Shown here: positions 46,123 through 55,186 of the stretch, piece after piece
How the letters are laid out: each line of letters begins with the position of its first letter
Position numbering within the stretch: the first letter of the stretch is position 1
Assembly (NCBI RefSeq): GCF_000695795.1
Contig: NZ_JNCA01000001.1
Coordinates: forward strand, 186,001 to 250,000
Direction of reading: 5' to 3'
Origin: Flavobacterium seoulense
GTDB lineage: Bacteria; Bacteroidota; Bacteroidia; Flavobacteriales; Flavobacteriaceae
Length of the DNA: 64,000 nt
Made by a program: the position numbers and the translations under genes
The notes under the pieces: model-generated
Told to the model about the DNA's origin: nothing
What the model saw: the letters and a program-made list of their open reading frames with translations, nothing else
Database searches by the model: none

Positions 46123-46668
46123 TCAAAAATAAAACCTTACAAATGGCATAAAAGCATCGCTGTAAGCACTTTTGTTGTCATCATGTAAAACATTGTAGCG
46201 GGCACCTATGGTTACATTTCCGTTTCGGTAACCGGCGCCTAGAAATAAACCGGTATTCCAGAAGTTGTTGCTGAAATCGTTATTACCAATTCCTTTTACG
46301 TTGACTCTTAATTGTTCCAGTTCGGCAGAAAGCTGGATTTCAGGAATAGGGTTGAATAGCGTAATTAAACTTCCGCCGTATAAATTAGAATTGTGGGAAT
46401 CTTTTACTTTTACATAAGTATATTGCGCTCCTAAACCTACTGCAAAATATTGGTTTACATTGTAAATAGCACTTGGTACAACCGAAATATCAGTATAACC
46501 GGAGCCAAAACTTAAACCTAATCCACCTCCAAACTGTACATTTTGCCAAAAATCATTACTGGATTTAAAGTCAGTACTCTGATTTTGAGCGGATAATGTA
46601 ATGGAAAAAAATACGAATAAGGCAGTCAAAATTAAATTTGGAATACCTAAGGCATGTTTTTTTGTCAT
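46123..46668 (-). CDS. Outer-membrane beta-barrel-type protein beside sucA
   Basis: The start used is the ATG at 46668 (MTKKHALGIPNLILTALFVF), giving 181 residues with a signal peptide ending near LSAQ. The mature part has alternating beta-strand pattern with Gly/Tyr-rich turns (FGGGLGLSFGSGYTDIS, LGAGYRNGNVTIGARYN) and a terminal RFYF, typical of an outer-membrane barrel. Divergent from sucA. Homologues in this position may carry a misleading alpha-ketoglutarate decarboxylase label copied from the neighbour; nothing here resembles that enzyme. Confidence 0.75.
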   Translation of the reverse strand: MTKKHALGIPNLILTALFVFFSITLSAQNQSTDFKSSNDFWQNVQFGGGLGLSFGSGYTDISVVPSAIYNVNQYFAVGLGAQYTYVKVKDSHNSNLYGGSLITLFNPIPEIQLSAELEQLRVNVKGIGNNDFSNNFWNTGLFLGAGYRNGNVTIGARYNVLHDDNKSAYSDAFMPFVRFYF

Positions 46669-46739
46669 AAGTAGTAAGGTATTTAACATTTTAATAGTTA
46701 AAAGTGTTTTAATTTTCAAGTAAATTTAGTTGATTATTG

Positions 46740-46747
46740 TACTTTTG
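46740..46747 (+). promoter_or_regulatory. -7 box of the sucAB operon
   Basis: TACTTTTG, exact match to TAnnTTTG, 37 bp before the sucA ATG. No TTG lies at the right -33 distance. Confidence 0.45.
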
Positions 46748-46784
46748 CCAAACTATTTTAACAAAAAGTATATTCACTAACATT

Positions 46785-49577
46785 ATGGATAGGTTTTCAT
46801 TTTTAAATGCAGCGCATACCGAATTTTTTGCTCAATTATACGATCAATATTTAGAAAACCCAGATAGCGTAGAGCCTAGCTGGAGAAGTTTTTTCCAAGG
46901 TTTCGATTTTGGAATGGAAACGTACAATGAGGAAAATCCAGTTCAATACAGTGCAGTAGCAGCAGCTCCGGTTTCTTCAGCAGCTCCGTCTCCTGTAGAT
47001 AACAGTAAGATTTCTGAGCAACTTCAAAATGAGTTTAAAGTTGTAAAATTAATCGACGCATACCGCACCAGAGGACATTTGTTTACTAAAACAAATCCTG
47101 TGAGAGAGCGTAGAACTTTTTCACCTACTTTAGATTTAGAAAACTTCGGTCTTTCTTCAGCTGATTTGAATACTACTTTTGATGCAGCAAAAATATTAGG
47201 ATTACAACCTTCTACTTTATCGCAAATTGTTAATCACTTAACTACAGTTTATTGCCAGCATATTGGTATCGAATACATGTATATTCGTAGACCGGAAATT
47301 GTAGAGTGGATTCAGGAGCGATTGAATATCAACGAAAATCGTCCTACTTTCTCAGCTGATGAGAAAAAAGGAATTTTAAATAAATTAAATCAAGCCGTTT
47401 CTTTTGAGAACTTCTTACATACTAAATATGTAGGTCAAAAACGTTTCTCACTTGAAGGTGGAGAAACTATTATTCCGGCTTTAGATGCTTTAATCGAAAG
47501 AGCTGCCGAAAAAGGAGTAGAACAATTCGTAATGGGAATGGCTCACCGTGGTCGTTTGAACGTTTTGGCTAATATCTTTGGTAAATCTACTCAGGATATT
47601 TTCTCTGAATTTGACGGAAAAGACTACGATCAGGAATATTTTGACGGTGACGTAAAATACCACTTAGGTCTTACAGCTGACAAAATTACTAAGTCTGGAC
47701 GCAAAATCAACATCAACTTAGCTCCAAACCCTTCGCACCTTGAAACTGTAGGTGCCGTTATCGAAGGTATTACAAGAGCAAAACAAGATAAATATTTCCC
47801 TAACGATTTTTCTAAAGTATTGCCTATCGCCGTTCACGGAGATGCTGCGATTGCAGGACAAGGTATTCTTTATGAAATTATCCAAATGGCACAATTAGAT
47901 GGTTACAAAACAGGAGGAACAATCCACATTGTAATCAACAATCAGGTTGGTTTTACAACTAACTATTTAGATGCTCGTTCATCTACTTATTGTACAGATG
48001 TTGCTAAAGTAACTTTGTCACCAGTATTACACGTAAATGCTGATGATGCAGAATCTGTAGTTCACGCTATGCAATTTGCATTGGATTTCAGAATGCAATT
48101 TGGACGTGACGTATTTATTGACTTATTAGGATATAGAAAATATGGTCATAACGAAGGTGATGAACCTCGTTTTACGCAACCTGTATTATATAAATTGATT
48201 GCTAAACATAGAAATCCGAGAGATTTGTATGCTGAGAAATTATTGTCAGAAGGTGTAATCGATGCTAATTTGGTGAAAACCATCGAAAAAGAATACAAAG
48301 ACGATTTAGATCAAAACTTAGAAGCTTCCCGTAAAAAAGATTTGACAATCATTACTCCGTTTATGCAAAATGAATGGAATGGTTTCAAACAGGTTTCTGA
48401 TGATATCATGTTACAAAAAGTAACAACTACTGTAGAAAAATCGACTTTAGATTCTATTATCGAAACCGTATCTAGTTTACCATCTGATAAAAAATTCATT
48501 AACAAAATCACAAAAATTGTTACTGATAGAAAAGCTGGATATGTTAACAACACTATCGATTGGGGAACTGCCGAAACATTAGCTTACGGTACTTTATTGA
48601 CTGAAGGTTTTGATATTCGTATTTCTGGTCAGGACGTTGAGCGTGGAACTTTCTCTCACCGTCATGCGGTAGTAAAAGTAGAAGATTCTGAGGAAGAAGT
48701 AGTATTATTAGATGCTATCGAAAACAAAAAAGGAAACTTCCGTATTTTCAACTCTTTCTTGTCTGAGTACGGAGTATTAGGGTTTGATTATGGTTACGCC
48801 TTAGCTAATCCAAACTCTTTGACAATCTGGGAAGCACAATTTGGAGATTTCTCTAATGGAGCTCAAATTATGATTGACCAGTACATTTCTTGTGGAGAAG
48901 ACAAATGGAATAATCAAAACGGATTAGTAATGTTGTTGCCACACGGTTACGAAGGACAAGGTGCTGAGCACTCTTCGGCACGTATGGAGCGTTATTTACA
49001 ATTATGTGCACGTCACAATATGTACGTGGCTGATTGTACTACGCCGGCTAACTTCTTCCACTTGTTAAGAAGACAAATGAAAACTACGTTCCGTAAACCA
49101 TTAGTTGTTTTCTCTCCAAAAAGTTTGTTACGTGATCCAAGATGTGTATCAACAATTGACGAATTAGCAAATGGTCAGTTCCAGGAAACTATTGATGACA
49201 ATACAGTAGATAAAAAGAAAGTAAAAACTTTAGTTTTTGTTACAGGTAAATTCTACTATGATATTGTTGCCGAAAGAGAAAATAACGGACGTAATGATGT
49301 GGCTGTAGTTCGTATCGAACAATTGTTCCCATTACCAGTAGAACAATTAAAAGCAATTATTGCACAATATCCAAATGCTGATGATTATGTTTGGGCACAA
49401 GAAGAGCCTAAAAACATGGGAGCTTACAGCTATATGTTGATGAATTTTGATCTTGTAAAATGGAGATTAGCTTCTCTTAAAGCTTACTCAGCACCAGCTG
49501 CAGGAAGTTATACAAGAGCAAAACGCCGTCATGCAGATGCTATCAGAATGGTATTTGATAAAAATTTGTTTAGATAA
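46785..49577 (+). CDS. sucA: 2-oxoglutarate dehydrogenase E1 component
   Basis: The start used is the ATG at 46785 (MDRFSFLNAAHTEFFAQLYD), 930 residues; an in-frame ATG at 46737 overlaps the promoter box and was rejected. The N-terminal NAAHTEFFAQLYD helix binds E2, and the thiamine-diphosphate domain has GMAHRGRLNVLANI and VHGDAAIAGQG. Decarboxylates 2-oxoglutarate and passes the succinyl group to the lipoyl group of SucB in the TCA cycle. sucB follows after 63 bp. Confidence 0.96.
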   Translation: MDRFSFLNAAHTEFFAQLYDQYLENPDSVEPSWRSFFQGFDFGMETYNEENPVQYSAVAAAPVSSAAPSPVDNSKISEQLQNEFKVVKLIDAYRTRGHLFTKTNPVRERRTFSPTLDLENFGLSSADLNTTFDAAKILGLQPSTLSQIVNHLTTVYCQHIGIEYMYIRRPEIVEWIQERLNINENRPTFSADEKKGILNKLNQAVSFENFLHTKYVGQKRFSLEGGETIIPALDALIERAAEKGVEQFVMGMAHRGRLNVLANIFGKSTQDIFSEFDGKDYDQEYFDGDVKYHLGLTADKITKSGRKININLAPNPSHLETVGAVIEGITRAKQDKYFPNDFSKVLPIAVHGDAAIAGQGILYEIIQMAQLDGYKTGGTIHIVINNQVGFTTNYLDARSSTYCTDVAKVTLSPVLHVNADDAESVVHAMQFALDFRMQFGRDVFIDLLGYRKYGHNEGDEPRFTQPVLYKLIAKHRNPRDLYAEKLLSEGVIDANLVKTIEKEYKDDLDQNLEASRKKDLTIITPFMQNEWNGFKQVSDDIMLQKVTTTVEKSTLDSIIETVSSLPSDKKFINKITKIVTDRKAGYVNNTIDWGTAETLAYGTLLTEGFDIRISGQDVERGTFSHRHAVVKVEDSEEEVVLLDAIENKKGNFRIFNSFLSEYGVLGFDYGYALANPNSLTIWEAQFGDFSNGAQIMIDQYISCGEDKWNNQNGLVMLLPHGYEGQGAEHSSARMERYLQLCARHNMYVADCTTPANFFHLLRRQMKTTFRKPLVVFSPKSLLRDPRCVSTIDELANGQFQETIDDNTVDKKKVKTLVFVTGKFYYDIVAERENNGRNDVAVVRIEQLFPLPVEQLKAIIAQYPNADDYVWAQEEPKNMGAYSYMLMNFDLVKWRLASLKAYSAPAAGSYTRAKRRHADAIRMVFDKNLFR

Positions 49578-49640
49578 TCATCGCACAGAATAACGATTCA
49601 TACATTAAAAAATAAAATTCATAATTTAAAATATTACGAC

Positions 49641-50876
49641 ATGATTTTAGAAATGAAAGTTCCATCACCAGGGGAATCTATTAAAGAAGTTGAAATCGCC
49701 ACTTGGTTAGTAAAAGATGGGGATTATGTTGAAAAAGATCAAGCAATTGCTGAAGTAGATTCAGATAAAGCTACATTAGAATTACCAGCTGAAGCTAGTG
49801 GTATCATTACCCTAAAAGCTGAAGAAGGTGATGCAGTAGCAGTAGGAGCAGTAGTTTGTCATATCGACACTGCGGCTGCTAAACCATCAGGATCTGCACC
49901 AGCAGCAGAAGCGCCTGCAGCGGCTCCGGCTCCAGTAGCTGAAGCTCCAAAAGCGGCACCTGCACCAGCGGCTCCGGCAGCACCAGCAGCTACTTATGCA
50001 ACTGGAACTCCGTCTCCGGCTGCTAAAAAAATATTAGATGAGAAAAACATCGCTCCGGCAACTGTATCAGGAACTGGAAAAGGTGGAAGAATAACTAAAG
50101 ATGATGCTGTAAAAGCAGTTCCTTCAATGGGAACTCCTACAGGTGGAAACCGTGGAGTTGATCGTACTAAATTATCTATGTTACGTCGTAAAGTAGCTGA
50201 AAGATTAGTAGCTGCTAAAAACGAAACTGCGATGTTGACTACTTTCAACGAAGTAAACATGACACCTATTAATGTTTTGCGTAATGAATACAAAGATGCT
50301 TTCAAAGCGAAACACGGTGGTGTAGGTTTAGGATATATGTCATTCTTTACAAAAGCGGTAACAAGAGCTTTAGAATTGTTCCCTGATGTAAACTCTATGA
50401 TGGATGGTGATCACAAAATTGCTTTTGATTTTGCTGATATCTCAATTGCAGTTTCTGGACCAAAAGGATTAATGGTTCCTGTAGTTCGTAACGCTGAGAA
50501 TTTAACTTTCCGTGGAATTGAGGCTGAAATCAAAAGATTAGCTTTAAGAGCACGTGATGGTCAAATTACAGTTGATGATATGACAGGTGGTACTTTTACA
50601 ATCACTAATGGTGGTGTATTCGGTTCTATGTTATCTACACCAATTATCAACCCTCCACAATCTGGAATCTTAGGAATGCACAACATTATCGAGCGTCCTA
50701 TCGCTGTAAATGGTAAGGTTGAAATTCACCCAATGATGTACATTGCTCTATCTTATGACCACAGAATTATCGACGGTCGTGAGTCAGTAGGTTTCTTAGT
50801 AGCTGTTAAAGAAGCTTTAGAAAACCCTGTTGAATTGCTTTGCGGTGGAAACCCTAAAAAAGCATTTGAATTGTAG
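49641..50876 (+). CDS. sucB: Dihydrolipoamide succinyltransferase, E2 of 2-oxoglutarate dehydrogenase
   Basis: 411 residues. Lipoyl domain (1-77) with the lipoyl-Lys43 in [11 protein letters not shown], an Ala/Pro-rich flexible linker (about 85-118), the peripheral E3-binding domain (about 120-155, [13 protein letters not shown]) and the acyltransferase core (about 180-411). Active-site His374 and Asp378 lie in SYDHRIIDG. It transfers the succinyl group to CoA. The E3 subunit gene is not in the window. Confidence 0.96.
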   Translation: MILEMKVPSPGESIKEVEIATWLVKDGDYVEKDQAIAEVDSDKATLELPAEASGIITLKAEEGDAVAVGAVVCHIDTAAAKPSGSAPAAEAPAAAPAPVAEAPKAAPAPAAPAAPAATYATGTPSPAAKKILDEKNIAPATVSGTGKGGRITKDDAVKAVPSMGTPTGGNRGVDRTKLSMLRRKVAERLVAAKNETAMLTTFNEVNMTPINVLRNEYKDAFKAKHGGVGLGYMSFFTKAVTRALELFPDVNSMMDGDHKIAFDFADISIAVSGPKGLMVPVVRNAENLTFRGIEAEIKRLALRARDGQITVDDMTGGTFTITNGGVFGSMLSTPIINPPQSGILGMHNIIERPIAVNGKVEIHPMMYIALSYDHRIIDGRESVGFLVAVKEALENPVELLCGGNPKKAFEL

Positions 50877-50898
50877 TAAATACAAATTCCAATATAAT

Positions 50899-50925
50899 CC
50901 TGCAAGGTTTTCAGAACCTTGTAGG
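50899..50925. repeat. Small imperfect palindrome after sucB
   Basis: CCTGCAAGGTT, a short loop and AACCTTGTAGG. Such CCTGCAAGGTTTT-type hairpins recur in intergenic regions of the phylum as I recall; one copy only is seen here. Confidence 0.55.
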
Positions 50926-50934
50926 TATAACATA

Positions 50935-50976
50935 AAAATCCCAAATTCCAATTTATGGAGTTTGGGATTTTCTTTT
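50935..50976 (+). terminator. Terminator of the sucAB operon
   Basis: AAAATCCCAAA (50935-50945) pairs perfectly with TTTGGGATTTT (50961-50971), loop of 15, then a T-rich tail. Confidence 0.85.
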
Positions 50977-51003
50977 TATATTCGAAAAATAAATAAAAAG
51001 ACT

Positions 51004-51792
51004 ATGAAAATCAAATTACTACTGTTTGTATTTATTATTGGATTTACCACTGTTTTTGCTACTCCACCAGCTCAAAAACGAATTTTGGTTTATACCAAAA
51101 ACGGTAAAGGTTATGTGCATAAAAATATAGCAGCAAGTGTTGATGCTTTGAAGAAAATGGGAGCAGAGAATCATTGGTTGGTTGATGTTTCAGATGAGCC
51201 ATCGGTAATGACAAATGAGAATCTAAAAAAATACGATTGCCTTATTTTTTCGAATACCAATAATGAAATTTTTGATAATGAAGAACAGCGACAGGCTTTT
51301 GTGGCTTACATTCATCGTGGCGGAAGTTTTGTGGGGATTCACAGTACTTCGGGATCTGAGCGTAGTTGGCCTTGGTTTACGGCGATGGTGGGTGGCGCTT
51401 TCAAAAAACATCCTGCTTTTCAGTCTTTCGAAATAAAAGTAATCAATAAAAATCATCCGGCTACTTCAATGCTTTCTGAAACATGGATTAAGGAAGACGA
51501 ATGTTATTATATGGACGAATTAAATCCAAATATTCAAGTCCTTCTGGCTGCCGATTTACGAACAGTAAAAGATGATACTAAAACTACTTATCCAGGACGT
51601 GTTTTTGGGGATTATTTTCCGTTATCCTGGTATCATGAATTTGAAGGTGCCAGAGTGTTTTATACGGCTTTAGGTCATGATGCGAAGGATTATGCTGATT
51701 CGGTTTATTTAGAGCATTTAAAAGGCGGAATTATGTGGGCTTTGGCAGAAAACCCAAAAGAGTCACATTCGAAGAAAAAATCAAGAAAGTAG
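51004..51792 (+). CDS. Exported ThuA-domain protein
   Basis: The start used is the ATG at 51004, giving 262 residues with signal peptide MKIKLLLFVFIIGFTTVFAT. A frame open back to 50830 overlaps sucB and its terminator and is not used. The ThuA-like fold, related to glutamine amidotransferases, is seen in RILVYTKNGKGYVHKNIAAS, GGSFVGIHSTSG, PWFTAMVGGAFKKHPAF and FPLSWYHEFEGARVFYTALG. Members are linked to sugar (trehalose-type) use, but the reaction is not established. Single gene after a terminator; no downstream terminator seen. Confidence 0.85.
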   Translation: MKIKLLLFVFIIGFTTVFATPPAQKRILVYTKNGKGYVHKNIAASVDALKKMGAENHWLVDVSDEPSVMTNENLKKYDCLIFSNTNNEIFDNEEQRQAFVAYIHRGGSFVGIHSTSGSERSWPWFTAMVGGAFKKHPAFQSFEIKVINKNHPATSMLSETWIKEDECYYMDELNPNIQVLLAADLRTVKDDTKTTYPGRVFGDYFPLSWYHEFEGARVFYTALGHDAKDYADSVYLEHLKGGIMWALAENPKESHSKKKSRK

Positions 51793-51811
51793 ACTGTTCT
51801 TGGAAACAAGT

Positions 51812-52249
51812 TTACAGCAAGTATAAATAATGATTGTAATAATCAATTATTGCTTTTCCTTTTAATAAAATATCAGCGCCAATGATTCCGTCAACGGGTT
51901 TTGCTTTGTAAGCTATCAAGGCTTCGTTGACATGTGACATATCAAAAATAACCAAATCAAAATCATGGTTTTTCCAAGAACCCAGTTGTAATTTGTTTGC
52001 AGTTGCAACTTGGGTCAGCATTCCTGTAGCTCCAGCACCAGAAGCTTTGGTTTTAGAGTCTTCGGCGTTTAAATTGAATAGGTTAATATGTTCGAAACCT
52101 ACGCAGCTATTAGAAGCACCTGTATCAAGTATGAAATTTCCTTTTATGCCGTTAATTTGGGCTTTGATGAGCAAATGCTGGGTTTTAGTAATCTTGAATT
52201 TTACTTTTTTATATTTTTCCTTCTTCAGGATTTCGTGGAGGTTTTTCAT
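51812..52249 (-). CDS. Retropepsin-like aspartic protease
   Basis: The start used is the ATG at 52249, giving 145 residues, because it overlaps the upstream reading frame stop by four bases (ATGA). The aspartic-protease motif FILDTGASNSCVG is intact, followed by a flap-like ASGAGATGML and the hydrophobic PVDGIIGADIL psi-loop. Homodimerisation would form the active site, as in retroviral-type clan AA enzymes. No signal peptide. It sits directly after the broken CHAT gene. The substrate is unknown. Confidence 0.85.
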   Translation of the reverse strand: MKNLHEILKKEKYKKVKFKITKTQHLLIKAQINGIKGNFILDTGASNSCVGFEHINLFNLNAEDSKTKASGAGATGMLTQVATANKLQLGSWKNHDFDLVIFDMSHVNEALIAYKAKPVDGIIGADILLKGKAIIDYYNHYLYLL

Positions 52250-53158
52250 TTTTTGAAACGGATAAAGAACCAAATTAAGGCAATTGTGATTACAATTCCC
52301 AAAATAATATAAACATAATTTAGAGAAGTTTCATTTTTGTCTAAAGTTCTAGAATAAACAAAAGCACTCCAGTAATAAGGCGATTTTTTAGCATTAGAAA
52401 TATTCGGATTTTTCAAAAAATCACGTTTGGCATTGGCATTTGCTTCGAGATAAGATTGACCGTTTTTGATATTTTGATAAAAAGAGTCCATAAAAACCGA
52501 AGTTGTATAATCATTGACCTTACATAAAGAAAATAATAAATTTTGTGCTCCTGCAAATTGAAACCCGCGGGCGATACTCATGGCTCCTTCGGATTTAAAG
52601 AGTTTGCCAATTCCCGTTTTCATAAGCACTCAAAACGACTAAATCAGGATTGATTTTTAGCTTGTATAATTCTGAATAAAGGATTCCTGATCGTAAAATT
52701 TAATGCTGGCAGGAGTAATAACATCTCCAGCATCAGCATGATTGGATAAATGTAAAATTGAATAATCAGCGGCATTTTTTTTGAAATTATCGAAAGTATC
52801 CGCTGTATTTGTTAAATAATTTCCACTGAAATTACTTTTAATAGACTGCATTTCGTTTTTAGAATAAGTCAATGTATAAGCAGTATTTTCGAAAACTGGA
52901 AAAATGATAACCAATGTTGTAATCATTCAGTAAATAATGCATTTTGGCAAAATTAGTCGTGTTGGATTCCTGAGTAATTAAGGCTTCAAAAGGCAGAAAA
53001 TTTAAAATTCCATCAGGAATGATAATGAGGTTTTTATAATTTGAATTTATAGGTAATTGTAAAACTTTGTAGGACGAAAATGCTACTTTTTTAAATTGAC
53101 TGATATTTTCGGAAATGGAATTTGCATCATGAAAATAACTTATATAGGAAATTATAGG
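52246..53158 (-). pseudogene. Degraded CHAT-domain (caspase-like) protein
   Basis: CHAT-family text is spread over three frames: FKKVAFSSYKVLQLP then LIIIPDGILNFLPFEALI (about 53100-52970); FPVFENTAYTLTYSKNEMQ and YSILHLSNHADAG (52926-52710); GIGKLFKSEGAMSIARGFQF onward (52620-52246), with a C-terminal membrane helix. Lesions: loss of sequence plus a frameshift after NIGYHFS, a frameshift after FYDQES, and in the catalytic motif LVVLSACETG the Cys codon reads Tyr (SAYE) with an extra A shifting the frame. The N-terminal TPR part is missing. The His-box HLSNHADAG remains. The gene cannot make an active protease as it stands. Confidence 0.85.
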
Positions 53159-53193
53159 TGTATTACATATCATTGAAATAAAACTAAGAAGCC

Positions 53194-53920
53194 ATGAACG
53201 AAGAAAAATATATAGTATTCGAAGAGTATCTTCAAGGCAGTTTGTCTGATGAAGCCCGATTGGATTTTGAAAAAAAGCTTTTGGATAATCCTGAATTAGC
53301 TTCAGAATTGGCAAGTTTTAGAGAAGTTCAATTGCAATTAGCAACTAAATTTGGTTTTGAAAGAGAAAAAGAAGCTTTTGAAGAAAATGTAAAAAAATAT
53401 TTCAAACAAACATTTTAACTCAGGAAAAAGAAAGGTGATTTCGATAAAACCTTTAGTGTATCTGGTTGCTGCTTCGGTGGTGCTTTTGTTGGGAATGTTT
53501 TTGTTTAATCCTGGTTCAAAACCTAATTTTGAGGATTATAACCAGTACGAAAATATCTATTTAACCGAGAAAGGAACGGCAATTGAAAATTTAAAACAAG
53601 CCGAAACCGCTTTTAATGCTAAAAAATATAAAGAAGCTATTCCGCTTTTTGAAGCTGTGTTAAAAGAAAATCAATCGGTAGAAATTGAGTATTTTTATGG
53701 TATTTCGTTGTTAGAAAATGGAAATATTCAGCAAGCCGAAACTGTTTTTGACGAAATAAAATCAGGAAATTCCATCTATAAAAACAAAGCGATTTATGCT
53801 TTAGCATTAGCCAAATTAAAACAAAAAAAATATACTGATTGTAAAGCAATCCTGTTGACTATTTCATCTGATTTCGAAAATTACGATAAGGTTCAGGAGT
53901 TGTTGGAGAAGTTGGATTAA
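53194..53920 (+). pseudogene. Anti-sigma-like/TPR membrane protein split by a frameshift
   Basis: Part 1 (53194-53418, MNEEKYIVFEEYLQGSLSDE) is a soluble N-terminal region with an anti-sigma-like helix pattern. Part 2 continues in another frame: SNKHFNSGKRKVISIKPLVY, a transmembrane helix (LVAASVVLLLGMFLF) and TPR-like repeats (QAETAFNAKKYKEAIPLFEA). The frames join at a run of seven A at about 53391-53397 in the GTAAAAAAATAT stretch; one base more or fewer restores a 240-residue protein. Either a true mutation, a sequencing error in a homopolymer, or slippage. The partner sigma-factor gene usually expected beside such proteins is absent. Confidence 0.75.
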
Positions 53921-53988
53921 GAGTTCTAACACAAAGAGGCGCAAAAGTTTTTCGCAAAGTCTTTTAAGTCTTTGTGTGATTTTTTGTT

Positions 53989-54015
53989 TTTGTGAATCTT
54001 TGCGTAATAATTTAA
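53989..54015. repeat. Direct repeat, left copy
   Basis: TTTGTGAATCTTTG, then TAATAA and TAA two bases apart each; matches the copy at 54297-54323 at 23 of 27 bases. It lies in a longer degenerate stretch of CTTTGTG/GCAAAG words (53930-54010), with no gene. Confidence 0.6.
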
Positions 54016-54044
54016 ATTTATGGATTTAAACTTGAAAAGAGCAG

Positions 54045-54323
54045 ATGAATTATATACAAGGTGATAATATTTTTATTGTAATAGGATGTTTGCTTTTTTC
54101 TATTGCAATAATTGTATGGATAAGAATTGGAGATGTTAAAGAGACAAAAAGGCTAAATGAAAAAGGTTTGGAAATGGATTCTTACACTAAGTCTAAATCT
54201 TGGCGTGTTTATATAATCGGAGGAATCGGCATTATAGCTTCTCTTTTCGAAATTTTAAAGAGATTATATTATTTCTTTGCACTGATTTGTGTTGTCTTTG
54301 TGAATCTTTGTCTAATAACCTAA
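54045..54323 (+). CDS. Small membrane protein of unknown function
   Basis: 92 residues with helices at about 8-27 and 53-70 and a hydrophobic C-terminal end (FFALICVVFVNLCLIT). AAAAGAG a few bases before the ATG could be the ribosome-binding site. The last 27 bases coincide with the right direct repeat, so the C-terminus was probably created when this segment entered between repeats. No family recognised. Confidence 0.5.
   Translation: MNYIQGDNIFIVIGCLLFSIAIIVWIRIGDVKETKRLNEKGLEMDSYTKSKSWRVYIIGGIGIIASLFEILKRLYYFFALICVVFVNLCLIT
54297..54323. repeat. Direct repeat, right copy
   Basis: Second copy of the repeat at 53989-54015, offset 308 bp, ending at the stop of the small membrane protein and 23 bp before the tatD start. 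Confidence 0.6.
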
Positions 54324-54346
54324 TTTTGCATTTTAAAGCAATACAA

Positions 54347-55126
54347 TTGGAAACAAAACCCATAATTACCGATACTCATACTCATTTATACAGCGAAGAA
54401 TTTAGTCAGGATAGAGACGAAATGATGCAGCGTGCTTTTGCGGCTGGAGTTAGCCGTTTTTTTATTCCGGCTATCGATTCGGCTTACACTGAAGCCATGT
54501 ATGATTTGGAATCCAAATATCCAGAAAATGTTTTTTTAATGACCGGAGTACATCCTACGCATATTAAGGAGAATTATCTGGACGAATTGCAATTTGTGGA
54601 AAACGAATTGAAAAAAAGAAAATTCTATGCTATTGGCGAGATTGGAATCGATTTGTATTGGGATAAAACGCATTTAAAAGAGCAGCAATTGGCTTTTAAA
54701 AAACAAATCCAACTAGCAAAAGAATATCAATTACCTATTGTGATTCATTGCCGTGAAGCTTTTGATGAAGTTTTTGCAGTTTTAGAAGAAGAAAAATCAG
54801 AAGATTTATTTGGAATTTTTCATTGCTTTTCAGGAACATACGACCAGGCATTGCAGGCTTTGTCTTATAATATGAAATTAGGAATTGGCGGTGTAGTGAC
54901 TTTTAAAAACGGAAAAATAGATCAGTTTTTAAATAAAATCGATTTAGAACACATTGTTCTTGAAACCGATGCGCCTTATCTTGCTCCGGTTCCTTACAGA
55001 GGAAAAAGAAATGAAAGTAGTTATCTTGTAAATGTAATTGATAAGTTATCACAGATTTACGGGATTTCTGAGAGCGAAATTGCTAAAATTACCACTGAAA
55101 ATTCGAAAGCAATTTTTGGGATTTAA
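54347..55126 (+). CDS. TatD-family metal-dependent nuclease
   Basis: No ATG precedes the conserved N-terminus ITDTHTHLYSEEF in a sensible place; the in-frame TTG at 54347 gives 259 residues, the usual TatD length, and is the likely start. Metal ligands are visible: His11 and His13 (THTH), Glu in IGEIGIDLYWD, His in IVIHCREAF and HCFSG, Asp in VLETDAPYL. Acts as a 3'-5' exonuclease/DNase in the cytoplasm in characterised relatives. The next gene starts 60 bp downstream. Confidence 0.9.
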   Translation: METKPIITDTHTHLYSEEFSQDRDEMMQRAFAAGVSRFFIPAIDSAYTEAMYDLESKYPENVFLMTGVHPTHIKENYLDELQFVENELKKRKFYAIGEIGIDLYWDKTHLKEQQLAFKKQIQLAKEYQLPIVIHCREAFDEVFAVLEEEKSEDLFGIFHCFSGTYDQALQALSYNMKLGIGGVVTFKNGKIDQFLNKIDLEHIVLETDAPYLAPVPYRGKRNESSYLVNVIDKLSQIYGISESEIAKITTENSKAIFGI

Positions 55127-55186
55127 AGTAGAATTCGCTAAAATTTAATATTTTTTTTGTTCATTTGTTTTTCTAATAGTACCAAA

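Noticed and set aside
46123..46668. Alpha-ketoglutarate decarboxylase label for the small gene beside sucA
   Set aside because: The protein is a small exported beta-barrel-like protein with no thiamine-enzyme motifs.
50830..51003. 58-residue N-terminal extension of the ThuA-like protein
   Set aside because: It overlaps the sucB end and its terminator; the signal peptide begins at 51004.
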